Origin: Reyranella sp.
GTDB lineage: Bacteria; Pseudomonadota; Alphaproteobacteria; Reyranellales; Reyranellaceae
DNA: 7,032 bases
Reading direction: 5' to 3'
NCBI GenBank assembly: GCA_016780605.1
Contig: JADHLS010000262.1
Span: forward strand, 1 to 7,032
Below the pieces are notes generated by a model. The model had not been told where the DNA came from and made no database searches. It was given only the letters and a program-made list of their open reading frames with translations. Made by a program: the position numbers and the translations under genes. How positions within the stretch are numbered: the stretch's first letter is position 1; each line of letters starts with the position of its first letter. Positions 1 to 6,053 of the stretch are shown here, piece by piece.

Positions 1-876
1 TTCGGCGGCATCTCCGTCGGCGGCATGGTGAACAACCGCAAGCAATGGGGCGCGCTACTGCCTGGCGTCGACCACATGCCGCACACGCATCTGCCGGCCA
101 AAAATTCCTTCTCGCGCGGCCTGCCCGAGCATGGCGGCATCGAGCTCGCCGACGAGCTCGAGCGCATCGTCGGCCTGCACGATGCCTCGACCATCGCCGC
201 GGTGATCGTCGAGCCCTGCGCCGGCTCGACCGGCTACCTGCCGCCGCCCAAGGGCTACCTGCAGCGCCTGCGCCAGATCTGCGACAAGCACGGCATCCTG
301 CTGATCTTCGACGAGGTCATCACCGGCTTCGGGCGGCTGGGCACGGGCTTCGCCGCCGAATACTTCAACGTCATCCCCGACCTCATGACGGTGGCCAAGG
401 GCATCTCCAACGCCACGGTGCCGATGGGCGGCGTGTTCGTGCGCAAGCACATCTACGACGGCCTGATGAACGGGCCGGAGAACGTCGTCGAGCTGTTCCA
501 CGGCTACACCTATTCTGCCCATCCGTTGGCCTGCGCCGCGGCCTCGGCGGTGCTCGACATCTACAAGGATGAGGGCCTGTTCCAGCGCGCCGCCGATCTC
601 TCCAAGTACTGGGAGGACGGCGTGCATTCACTGAAGGGCCTGCCCGGCGTCACCGACATCCGTAATCTGGGACTTGCCGCCGGCATCGACATGGAAGGCC
701 GCAAGGACGCCGCCGGCGCGCGCGGCTACGACACCTTCGTCAAGGCCTTCGAGCTCGGCCTGATGGTGCGCCAGGCCGCCGACACGATCGCCATGTCGCC
801 ACCGCTGGTCATCGAGAAGGCGCAGATCGACGAGATCATCGATCTCGCCGGCAAGGCCATCAAGGCGACGGCGTAA
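1..876 (+). CDS. Beta-alanine:pyruvate-type omega-aminotransferase (class III, PLP), 5'-truncated by window edge
   Basis: This is the C-terminal 291 codons of a fold-type I, class III aminotransferase. The frame is open from base 1 and ends at TAA 874-876. About 150 N-terminal residues are missing if the protein has the family's usual ~440-450 aa, so the ATG at 25 is internal. Visible signatures, numbered from the window start, are IFDEVITGFGR (codons 102-112), whose Asp104 contacts the PLP ring nitrogen, and the VAKG segment with the Schiff-base lysine at codon 133. HGYTYSAHP follows, then a late conserved Arg (about codon 257) in LMVRQAADTIAMSPPL, probably the substrate-carboxylate contact. 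The LPGVDHMPHTHLP stretch and overall sequence match beta-alanine--pyruvate transaminases (EC 2.6.1.18; BauA/omega-APT type). These cytosolic enzymes move amino groups from beta-alanine or other omega-amines to pyruvate. The class and fold are certain. The substrate is inferred from recalled similarity and could be another omega-amino acid or amine. No catabolic partner gene follows it. Confidence 0.9.
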   Translation, partial: FGGISVGGMVNNRKQWGALLPGVDHMPHTHLPAKNSFSRGLPEHGGIELADELERIVGLHDASTIAAVIVEPCAGSTGYLPPPKGYLQRLRQICDKHGILLIFDEVITGFGRLGTGFAAEYFNVIPDLMTVAKGISNATVPMGGVFVRKHIYDGLMNGPENVVELFHGYTYSAHPLACAAASAVLDIYKDEGLFQRAADLSKYWEDGVHSLKGLPGVTDIRNLGLAAGIDMEGRKDAAGARGYDTFVKAFELGLMVRQAADTIAMSPPLVIEKAQIDEIIDLAGKAIKATA

Positions 877-883
877 CGCCGGC

Positions 884-912
884 TCGCCTCGCCGGCGTCG
901 CTGGCGAGGCGA
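884..912. terminator. Perfect 10-bp stem-loop after the aminotransferase
   Basis: TCGCCTCGCC (884-893) is exactly complementary to GGCGAGGCGA (903-912), with a 9-nt loop. The stem starts 8 nt after the aminotransferase stop, in the 56-bp gap before the next same-strand gene. It probably terminates or attenuates the upstream transcript, or protects its 3' end. No T-tract follows (the next bases are ACCCCTGC), so it is not a canonical intrinsic terminator. Confidence 0.5.
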
Positions 913-920
913 ACCCCTGC

Positions 921-926
921 TATACC
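921..926 (+). promoter_or_regulatory. Candidate -10 element (TATACC) just upstream of cls
   Basis: TATACC is the only AT-rich, -10-like hexamer in the gap before the GTG start at 933. If it is used, transcription would begin at about 932-934, at or next to the start codon, giving a leaderless or nearly leaderless mRNA. The -35 position (around TCGCTG, 898-903) is a poor match and falls inside the preceding hairpin. This is a suggestion only. Confidence 0.22.
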
Positions 927-932
927 CGTGGC

Positions 933-2342
933 GTGATCTCCGGGGTCGGTCTCACCGCGATCGTCGGTTCGCTGGCGCACCTCGCCATCGCGAGCCTCGT
1001 GACGGTCCATGTGCTGCTCTACAAGCGCAACGTCGGGGCCGCCGTGTCGTGGATCGGCATCGCCTGGCTGTCGCCGTTCCTCGGCGCTGTGCTCTATCTC
1101 ACCATGGGCATCAACCGCGTGAAGCGGCGCGCCCAGCGTTTGCGCCGCCAGCGCCTGCCGCTTGGAGTCGCCGGCGAGACGCTGGGCGATGTCATCGTCG
1201 ACGATCCTCTGACGCCGCTCGAGTTCGCCGTCGGCCGGCTGACCGGCCTGCCAACCGAGCATGGCAACAAGATCGAGATCCTGCATTCGGGCGACCAGGC
1301 CTATCCGCGGATGCTGGCGGCGATCGAGAAGGCGGAGAAGAGCGTTGGCCTGGTGAGCTACATCTTCCGCGCCGACAAGGCGGGCGAGGCCTTCCACCAG
1401 GCGCTGATCCAGGCCCAGCGCCGCGGCGTCGAGGTGCGCGTGCTGATCGACGGCGTCGGCAGCGGCTATTTCTGGTCGGGCACCTACAACCGCCTGCGCG
1501 CCGCCGGCGTTCCGGTCGCGCGCTTCCTGCATTCGTACTTTCCCTGGCGCATGCCCTTCGTGAACCTGCGCAACCATCGCAAGGTGATGGTGGTCGACGG
1601 GCGGCTCGGCTTCACCGGCGGCATCAATATCGGCGCCGAGAACATCGCCGCCGACAAGCCGCCGTTCGTGGTGCACGACACGCACTTCCAGCTCGAGGGC
1701 CCGATCGTCGAGCAGCTGACCGACGCCTTCGCCGACGACTGGCTGTACACGACCGGCGAGAAGCTGCTCACCGAGAGCTGGTTCCCGCCGCTCGACAAGG
1801 CGGGACCAGTGGCGGCGCGCGTCGTCACCTCCGGCCCCGACGAGGACATGGAGCAGATCGAGTACGTGGCCCTGCACGCGATCTCCTGCGCCCACAAGTC
1901 GGTCCGCGTGGTCACGCCGTATTTCCTGCCGCCCGACCCCCTGACCATGGCGCTGGGGCTGGCGGCCCTGCGCGGGGTCAAGGTCGACATCGTGTTGCCC
2001 GACCATTCCAACCACGCCGTTCTCGACTGGGCGCGCCGCATTCCGCTCAGGCCGCTGATCGAGGCCGGTTGCCGCGTCTGGCTGACGGCGCCGCCGTTCG
2101 ACCATTCCAAGCTGATGGTGATCGATGAGGCCTGGTCGCTGATCGGCAGCGCCAACTGGGACACCAGAAGCTTCCGCCTGAATTTCGAGCTCAATGTCGA
2201 GCTGCACGACGCCGGCTTCGCCGCCCAGATCTCCAAGATCGCGCCCAACGCGCGCCGCCTGACGTTGGCCGAGCTCGATGCCGATCCGCTGCCGATCCGG
2301 CTGCGCAACAGCGCAGCACGGTTGCTGCAGCCGTATCTCTAG
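933..2342 (+). CDS. cls: Cardiolipin synthase, PLD superfamily (ClsA/ClsB type)
   Basis: This 469-aa inner-membrane enzyme is predicted to make cardiolipin by phosphatidyl transfer, classically from two phosphatidylglycerol molecules with release of glycerol. Two hydrophobic segments lie at the N-terminus (about residues 4-28 and 37-61). They are followed by the typical GINRVKRRAQR basic stretch and two PLD domains. Both HKD motifs are intact: HRKVMVVDG (His215, Lys217, Asp222) followed by FTGGINIG, and HSKLMVID (His391, Lys393, Asp398) followed by IGSANWDTRSF. The length is close to the 470-490 aa expected for the membrane-anchored Cls family. The GTG at 933 is chosen because it begins just before the first membrane segment; no in-frame ATG lies nearby and no Shine-Dalgarno is visible. 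The family is certain. The exact phospholipid donor cannot be read from the sequence. The TAG stop directly abuts the stop of the convergent EEP gene. Confidence 0.93.
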   Translation: MISGVGLTAIVGSLAHLAIASLVTVHVLLYKRNVGAAVSWIGIAWLSPFLGAVLYLTMGINRVKRRAQRLRRQRLPLGVAGETLGDVIVDDPLTPLEFAVGRLTGLPTEHGNKIEILHSGDQAYPRMLAAIEKAEKSVGLVSYIFRADKAGEAFHQALIQAQRRGVEVRVLIDGVGSGYFWSGTYNRLRAAGVPVARFLHSYFPWRMPFVNLRNHRKVMVVDGRLGFTGGINIGAENIAADKPPFVVHDTHFQLEGPIVEQLTDAFADDWLYTTGEKLLTESWFPPLDKAGPVAARVVTSGPDEDMEQIEYVALHAISCAHKSVRVVTPYFLPPDPLTMALGLAALRGVKVDIVLPDHSNHAVLDWARRIPLRPLIEAGCRVWLTAPPFDHSKLMVIDEAWSLIGSANWDTRSFRLNFELNVELHDAGFAAQISKIAPNARRLTLAELDADPLPIRLRNSAARLLQPYL

Positions 2343-3032
2343 TTAGCGGTAGAGTCGCCCCAGCCGGTCGCGCCGGATCCAGCGCTGGTCCGGCCGGGCA
2401 CGCAGGCCGGTCTCGAGGCCCCAGCCGTCGAGCAGCGCCAGCTCGAGCCGGATCGGCCGATGGTCGGACGGGCCGAAGGCCAGTGCGTCGGCCGCGCGGC
2501 AGCTGAGCCCGTGCACCAAACAGCGGTCGAGGCGAAAGGGCACGACGTTGCTCGCATAGTGCGTCGGCTCGCGCGGGCCGACGTCGGCGAAGCCCGGCAG
2601 CACGACCGGCCCGACGATGTTGTAGTCGCCGATGATGGCCGAGGGCTTGCCGCGCAGATGGGCGGCGATGCGGGCAAGCTGGCGGCGGTTCAGCAGCTGG
2701 CCGTGGCTGAGATGGACGTTGGCAAAGGTGATCTCGCCCACCTGGACGATCTGCGCCCGCCGCCGCGGCAGGCGACCGGGCAGGCGTGAGGCTGGCAGCG
2801 AGAGCGCGCGCGGTGCGGCGAAGCGGTGCGGGCTCCACACCGCGAGGCCGTGGATGCGCCCCAGCCACGACAGCCGATGGAAATGGCCGCCGATCAGCGA
2901 CGGCAGCGCCTCGATCTCCCGGGTCGCCTCCTGCATCAGCATGACGTCGGGCTTCTCGTGCCGCACCAGGGCCGCGACATCGTCTGCTTCCGCGCCGGTC
3001 AGGCGCAACAGGTTCCAGCTCAGGATCTTCAC
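2343..3032 (-). CDS. Endonuclease/exonuclease/phosphatase (EEP) superfamily protein, YbhP-like context
   Basis: This is a 229-aa single-domain member of the Mg2+-dependent EEP (DNase I-like) fold, whose members cleave phosphodiester or phosphomonoester bonds in nucleic acids, inositol phosphates or lipids. Catalytic signatures appear in family order: SWN (Asn7), MQEA (Glu35), ANVHLSHG (His107), IGDYNI (Asp136 and Asn138) and GPSDHRPI (Asp190-His191). All metal-binding and catalytic residues are therefore present, and the protein is probably active. I chose the GTG at 3032 because GAGGA lies 4 nt upstream and the homologous part begins at once (VKILSWN). An ATG at 3077 would add 15 low-complexity residues and overlap the antiporter gene. 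No signal peptide or membrane segment is seen, so it is likely cytosolic. It is probably translated from the antiporter mRNA. Its neighbour cls recalls E. coli ybhP-clsB, which suggests a lipid-related substrate, but that is inference; a nuclease role is equally possible. Confidence 0.88.
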   Translation of the reverse strand: MKILSWNLLRLTGAEADDVAALVRHEKPDVMLMQEATREIEALPSLIGGHFHRLSWLGRIHGLAVWSPHRFAAPRALSLPASRLPGRLPRRRAQIVQVGEITFANVHLSHGQLLNRRQLARIAAHLRGKPSAIIGDYNIVGPVVLPGFADVGPREPTHYASNVVPFRLDRCLVHGLSCRAADALAFGPSDHRPIRLELALLDGWGLETGLRARPDQRWIRRDRLGRLYR

Positions 3033-3042
3033 GGCATCCTCA
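3030..3042 (-). promoter_or_regulatory. Stop/Shine-Dalgarno/start overlap coupling antiporter to EEP gene
   Basis: Read on the minus strand, TGAGGATGCCGTG holds the antiporter TGA stop (3042-3040), a GAGGA ribosome-binding motif that shares two bases with it, and the GTG start of the EEP gene (3032-3030). Only 7 nt separate stop and start. This is the usual arrangement for translational coupling, and it fixes the EEP start. Confidence 0.7.
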
Positions 3043-4872
3043 TGACTTCGCTGCGCGCTCGCGCCGCCCCTGTTCACGTCTGGCGTGACGGATCTGCTCG
3101 GTCATCGACAGGGCGCTGCCGGCCGCAGCCTGCAGTTCGCGCCGCACCGTCTCGCGGCGCTCGTGGATCGAGGCGATCACCAGGCCCATCGGCACGCCGA
3201 GCCCGACCAGCGCCGATTCGGCGAGCTGCAGGCTGGCCTCGATGGTCTCCGGCACGGTGTCGGTGACCTTGAGCGAATAGAGATGGCGCGCGTGCTGCGC
3301 ATCGTGGGCGCGCGCCACGATCATCACGTCCGGCCGCCGCGCGCGCACGGCCCTGACCACGTCGTCGACCGCTGCCGTGTCGAGGGTGACGATCACGCCC
3401 GTCGCCTCGTCGATGCCGCAGCGCTGCAGGAACAGCGGATTGGAGGCGTCGCCGTAGTAGATCGGCCGGCCGAGCTGGCGCCAGCGTTCGACGATGTTGG
3501 TGTCGCGATCGCAGGCGATGTAGGGGATGTTGTGCTCCTCCAGGAGCCCGCTCACCAGCTGGCCGACTCGGCCGTGGCCGACGACGATGACGCGCTTGGC
3601 ATGATCGTCCGGCGGCAGCACGGTGAACAGGGGATCGGCCGCGACCTCGCGTGCGAAGGTATGCCCGGCGCGCCGCGCGAACAGCCCGACAAAGGGCAGA
3701 GCCGCCATGGTGAGGGACACCACGGCCAGCACCCCAGCCGACACGTTGGGCGCGACCAGGCCGAACTGGGTCGCAAGCCCGATGCCGATGAAGGCGAATT
3801 CGCCGCCCGGCGCCAGCAGCAGGCCGGTCTCCACGCTTGGCGCCCACGGCACCCCGAAGGCGCGGCAGAGCGGGGCGAGCAGCACCGCCTTGACCGCGAT
3901 CATGGCAAGAAGGCCGCCTAGCACGATCAACGGCTCGCGGACGATGAAGCCGAGATCGACATGCATGCCGACGGAGAAGAAGAAGACCCCCAGCAGCAGG
4001 CCGCGGAAGGGATCGATCATCGCCTCGACGGCGCGGCGATACTCGGTCTCGGCCAGCAGCAGCCCGGCGATGAAGGCGCCGAGCGCCATCGACAGGCCGG
4101 CGTAGGCGGCGACCACGCCTGAGCCGACCGAGATCAAGAGCGTCGCCGCCATGAAGAATTCGGGATTGTCGGTGCCGGCGGCCAGCCGGAACAGCGGCCT
4201 CAGCACCAGCCGGCCGACGACGACGATGAAGATCACCGCGATTACCGCTTCGGCCAGCGCCACCGCCACGCCCTGCAGCAGGGTCGCCCCGTCGGAAGCG
4301 CTGCCCAGCGCGCCGATCAGGAACAAGAGCGGCACGACGGCGAGGTCCTGCGCCAGCAGGATGGCGAAGCTGGTGCGGCCTGTGGTCGACATCATGCGGC
4401 GCTGGCCCGACAGCAGCTCCATGACGATGGCCGTCGAGGAAAGGGCGAGGCAGGCGCCGATGATCAGCGAGGCGGCGCCCGACAGGCCGAACCAGCGGCC
4501 GGCCAGGCTGATCACGATCGTCGTCACGATGGTCTGCGCGCCGCCCAGCCCGAACACCAGGCGGCGCATGGTGAGCAGGCGGCGCAGCGACAGCTCGAGG
4601 CCGATGAAGAACAGCAGGAAGACGATGCCGAGATTGGCAATGAAGGCGATCTGCTTCTCGCCGGTAACGGTCACCCAGTCGACGGCGCGCGAATATTCGG
4701 CCAACCGTCCCAGGCCGTGCGGCCCCAGCACGGCGCCGACGACGAGGAACCCCAGGACCGGGCTCACTTTCAGGCGGTGCACCACCGGCGCCACGACGGC
4801 CGCCGTGCCCAGGACGATCAGGGCGTCCTTGAAAACGAAGAGCTCGCTCGGACCCGCCATTGCCGGCAACAT
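3040..4872 (-). CDS. Kef-type monovalent cation:proton antiporter (CPA2) with RCK/TrkA-N domain
   Basis: This is a 610-aa inner-membrane antiporter or ligand-gated K+ efflux protein. Residues ~10-400 form the Na+/H+-exchanger-type membrane domain with about 12 hydrophobic helices. It contains LLFFIGLELSLRRL, ALSSTAIVMELL, AQDLAVVPLLFL (Gln175-Asp176) and an MIDPFRGLLLGVFFFSVGM stretch very like the loop and following helix of KefB/KefC. Residues ~425-545 are a Rossmann RCK (TrkA-N) domain with the nucleotide-binding VVGHGRVG motif near residue 432. A basic tail (RREQGRRERAAKS) ends the protein. Length and domain order fit KefB/KefC/YbaL. Whether it carries K+ or Na+, and whether glutathione gates it, cannot be told here. 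The KefF/KefG-type accessory subunit gene is not in the window. The start is ATG 4872 or ATG 4860 (606 aa); neither has a clear Shine-Dalgarno. The frame stays open upstream to 5784, but that part is antisense to the dehydrogenase and not coding. It heads an operon with the EEP gene. Confidence 0.92.
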   Translation of the reverse strand: MLPAMAGPSELFVFKDALIVLGTAAVVAPVVHRLKVSPVLGFLVVGAVLGPHGLGRLAEYSRAVDWVTVTGEKQIAFIANLGIVFLLFFIGLELSLRRLLTMRRLVFGLGGAQTIVTTIVISLAGRWFGLSGAASLIIGACLALSSTAIVMELLSGQRRMMSTTGRTSFAILLAQDLAVVPLLFLIGALGSASDGATLLQGVAVALAEAVIAVIFIVVVGRLVLRPLFRLAAGTDNPEFFMAATLLISVGSGVVAAYAGLSMALGAFIAGLLLAETEYRRAVEAMIDPFRGLLLGVFFFSVGMHVDLGFIVREPLIVLGGLLAMIAVKAVLLAPLCRAFGVPWAPSVETGLLLAPGGEFAFIGIGLATQFGLVAPNVSAGVLAVVSLTMAALPFVGLFARRAGHTFAREVAADPLFTVLPPDDHAKRVIVVGHGRVGQLVSGLLEEHNIPYIACDRDTNIVERWRQLGRPIYYGDASNPLFLQRCGIDEATGVIVTLDTAAVDDVVRAVRARRPDVMIVARAHDAQHARHLYSLKVTDTVPETIEASLQLAESALVGLGVPMGLVIASIHERRETVRRELQAAAGSALSMTEQIRHARREQGRRERAAKS

Positions 4873-4947
4873 AGACTGTGAAGGCCGATCTGTGCACACT
4901 TTCGTCCGCGGCGAATGGAATCGGATTTTTGAAGGGATGGAACCGAC
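4873..4947. promoter_or_regulatory. Divergent intergenic region between antiporter and dehydrogenase
   Basis: These 75 bp must hold the promoters of both divergent genes unless those lie inside coding sequence. A perfect 8-bp palindrome, TGTGCACA, is at 4891-4898. A second, TGCCGGCA, lies at 4861-4868 between the two possible antiporter starts, with its centre exactly 30 bp away. Either could be an operator half, but 8-bp palindromes are common by chance. An AAGGGA motif at 4932-4937 is the likely ribosome-binding site for the dehydrogenase (10 nt before its ATG). No convincing -35/-10 pair is seen on either strand. Confidence 0.4.
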
Positions 4948-5958
4948 ATGAAGGTCGTGATCACGGGCGGCGCGGGATTCCTCGGCAAGAAGCTGGCGCG
5001 GCGGCTGCTGCAGCAGGACCTCGCCGGCCCTTCGGGAAAGCCCGAGCGGGTGAGCGAGCTGCTGCTGTTCGACGTCACCAAGGCAAGCGGCCCCGGCCTC
5101 GACGATCCCGGGGTCAAGACGCTCGCCGGCGACATCGCCAACTTCGCCACCGTGCAGTCGATCGTGCAGGGGGCGGCCACGGTGTTCCACTTCGCCGCCG
5201 TGGTCAGCGCCGGCGCCGAAGCCGACTTCGACCTCGGCTATAAGGTCAATCTCGACGGCACGCGCAACGTGCTGGAGGCCTGTCGGGCGCTCGGCACCAA
5301 TCCGCGCGTGGTCTTCACCAGCTCGCTGGCGGCCTTCGGCGGCGAACTGCCGCCTGCCGTTACCGACGACACGGCGCTCACGCCGCAGACCTCCTACGGC
5401 GCCCAGAAGTCGATCGGCGAGTTCCTGATCCGCGACTACACCCGCAAGGGATTTTTGCGCGGTACCTCGGTGAGACTGCCGACGATCTGCGTGCGCACCG
5501 GCCTGCCCAACAAGGCGGCCTCGACCTGGGCGTCTTCGGTCGTGCGCGAGCCGCTGACCGGTGTCGACGTCGTCTGCCCGGTGACGCCCGAGACCATCAT
5601 GGTCGTCTTGAGCCCGCGCAAGACGGTCGACGCCTTCGTGCGCCTGCACGACCTCGCGCCCGACGCTTTCGGTCCGGGCCGAACGCTGCTGTTGAACGGC
5701 ATCAACGTCACCGCCCGGGAGCTCGAGCAGGCGGTCGGCCGCCATGCCGGCAATCGCAAGGTTGGCAAGGTCACCTGGCAGCACGATCCCGCGATCCAGA
5801 AGATCTGTGACGGCTGGCCCCAGGGCATCGATTCAAAGCGCGCGCGCAGCCTCGGCTTCCAGACAGACAAGGACCTCGACGAGGTCGTGCGCAACTTCAT
5901 CGCCGACGATCTCGACGATCAGATGAAGCTGGCGAAGGTGACGGCGACGACGGCGTAG
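4948..5958 (+). CDS. denD: NAD-dependent extended SDR, D-erythronate dehydrogenase-like (DenD)
   Basis: This is a 336-aa cytosolic oxidoreductase of the extended short-chain dehydrogenase (NAD-dependent epimerase/dehydratase) family. The N-terminal Rossmann motif is TGGAGFLG (residues 6-13). Acidic Asp42 at the end of beta-2 favours NAD+ over NADP+. The catalytic set is Ser125/Ser126 in FTSSLAAFGG with Tyr150-x3-Lys154 in SYGAQK. The segments HFAAVVSAGAEADFDLGYKV and SVRLPTICVRTGLPNKAAS, together with ASSVVREPLTGV and VCPV, match my recollection of DenD. DenD oxidises D-erythronate at the first step of a pathway that continues through OtnI, a DUF1537 kinase and the decarboxylase OtnC. None of those partners is in this window, so the substrate may differ. 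The family is certain; the DenD assignment is likely but made from memory. The start ATG is preceded by AAGGGA. The gene stands alone, and its stop codon lies in the loop of a large hairpin. Confidence 0.85.
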   Translation: MKVVITGGAGFLGKKLARRLLQQDLAGPSGKPERVSELLLFDVTKASGPGLDDPGVKTLAGDIANFATVQSIVQGAATVFHFAAVVSAGAEADFDLGYKVNLDGTRNVLEACRALGTNPRVVFTSSLAAFGGELPPAVTDDTALTPQTSYGAQKSIGEFLIRDYTRKGFLRGTSVRLPTICVRTGLPNKAASTWASSVVREPLTGVDVVCPVTPETIMVVLSPRKTVDAFVRLHDLAPDAFGPGRTLLLNGINVTARELEQAVGRHAGNRKVGKVTWQHDPAIQKICDGWPQGIDSKRARSLGFQTDKDLDEVVRNFIADDLDDQMKLAKVTATTA

Positions 5959-5973
5959 CCGACGTCGCCGTCA
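5939..5973. terminator. 11-bp perfect inverted repeat spanning the dehydrogenase stop codon
   Basis: TGACGGCGACG (5939-5949) is exactly complementary to CGTCGCCGTCA (5963-5973). The 13-nt loop contains the TAG stop at 5956-5958. A further G-U and G-C pair can extend the stem (5937-5938 with 5974-5975). The left arm encodes the last residues of the protein and the right arm overlaps the start of the REP-like element. No T-tract follows. It is likely a 3'-end stabiliser or part of a bidirectional termination region. Confidence 0.5.
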
Positions 5974-6038
5974 TCCCGAGGCGAAGCCGAGGGACCTTTG
6001 CGAGACCAGACAAGGTCCCTCGCTACGCTCAGGATGAC
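5970..6038. repeat. REP-like intergenic palindromic repeat
   Basis: This is an imperfect inverted repeat of about 30 nt per arm. The outer arms GTCATCC (5970-5976) and GGATGAC (6032-6038) pair fully. The inner arms GAGGGACCTT (5989-5998) and AAGGTCCCTC (6012-6021) form a perfect 10-bp stem around a 13-nt loop. Between them, GAGGCGAAGCC faces GCTACGCTC with mismatches and a length difference. I recall this GTCATCC-(T/C)-GAG...GAGGGACC pattern as a type of repeat scattered between genes in many bacterial genomes. It lies between two convergent genes, the usual location. Copy number cannot be judged because only one copy is in the window. Confidence 0.75.
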
Positions 6039-6050
6039 ACCTTCGGTGTC
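6036..6050. terminator. Short hairpin at the 3' end of the convergent region
   Basis: GACACC (6036-6041) pairs with GGTGTC (6045-6050) around a TTC loop. It overlaps the last three bases of the REP-like right arm and ends 3 bp before the methyltransferase stop codon. On the minus strand it would be transcribed straight after that stop, so it may serve as the methyltransferase's terminator together with the REP-like stem. No clear T-tract follows in either direction. Confidence 0.4.
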
Positions 6051-6053
6051 AAA

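Noticed and set aside
877..932. Possible in-frame upstream extension of cardiolipin synthase
   Set aside because: The frame is open upstream but has no ATG or GTG in this gap and includes the terminator-like hairpin. The GTG at 933 precedes the typical first membrane segment.
726..2207. A 493-aa minus-strand open frame opposite the cardiolipin synthase and the aminotransferase end
   Set aside because: It is antisense to two well-supported genes. Its composition (many Arg, Asp, His, Gln) shows no domain and is typical of mirrored GC-rich codons.
3033..3077. ATG at 3077 as start of the EEP gene
   Set aside because: It would add 15 residues without family similarity and overlap the antiporter by 38 nt. 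The GTG at 3032 has a well-placed GAGGA and begins right at the conserved first strand.
3085..3921. A 278-aa plus-strand frame opposite the antiporter
   Set aside because: It is antisense to the RCK and membrane domains of a convincing gene. Its composition is His/Asp/Gln/Arg-rich and no family is recognisable.
3074..4897. A 607-aa minus-strand frame overlapping the antiporter
   Set aside because: It is an Arg/Ala/Pro-rich out-of-frame shadow of the antiporter, with no membrane segments or motifs.
4873..5784. Open minus-strand frame extending the antiporter by about 300 residues upstream, up to a 914-aa product
   Set aside because: The extension is antisense to the clearly real dehydrogenase, is rich in Arg/Ala/Gly/Asp as expected of a GC-rich shadow frame, and lies before the natural antiporter N-terminus at 4872/4860.
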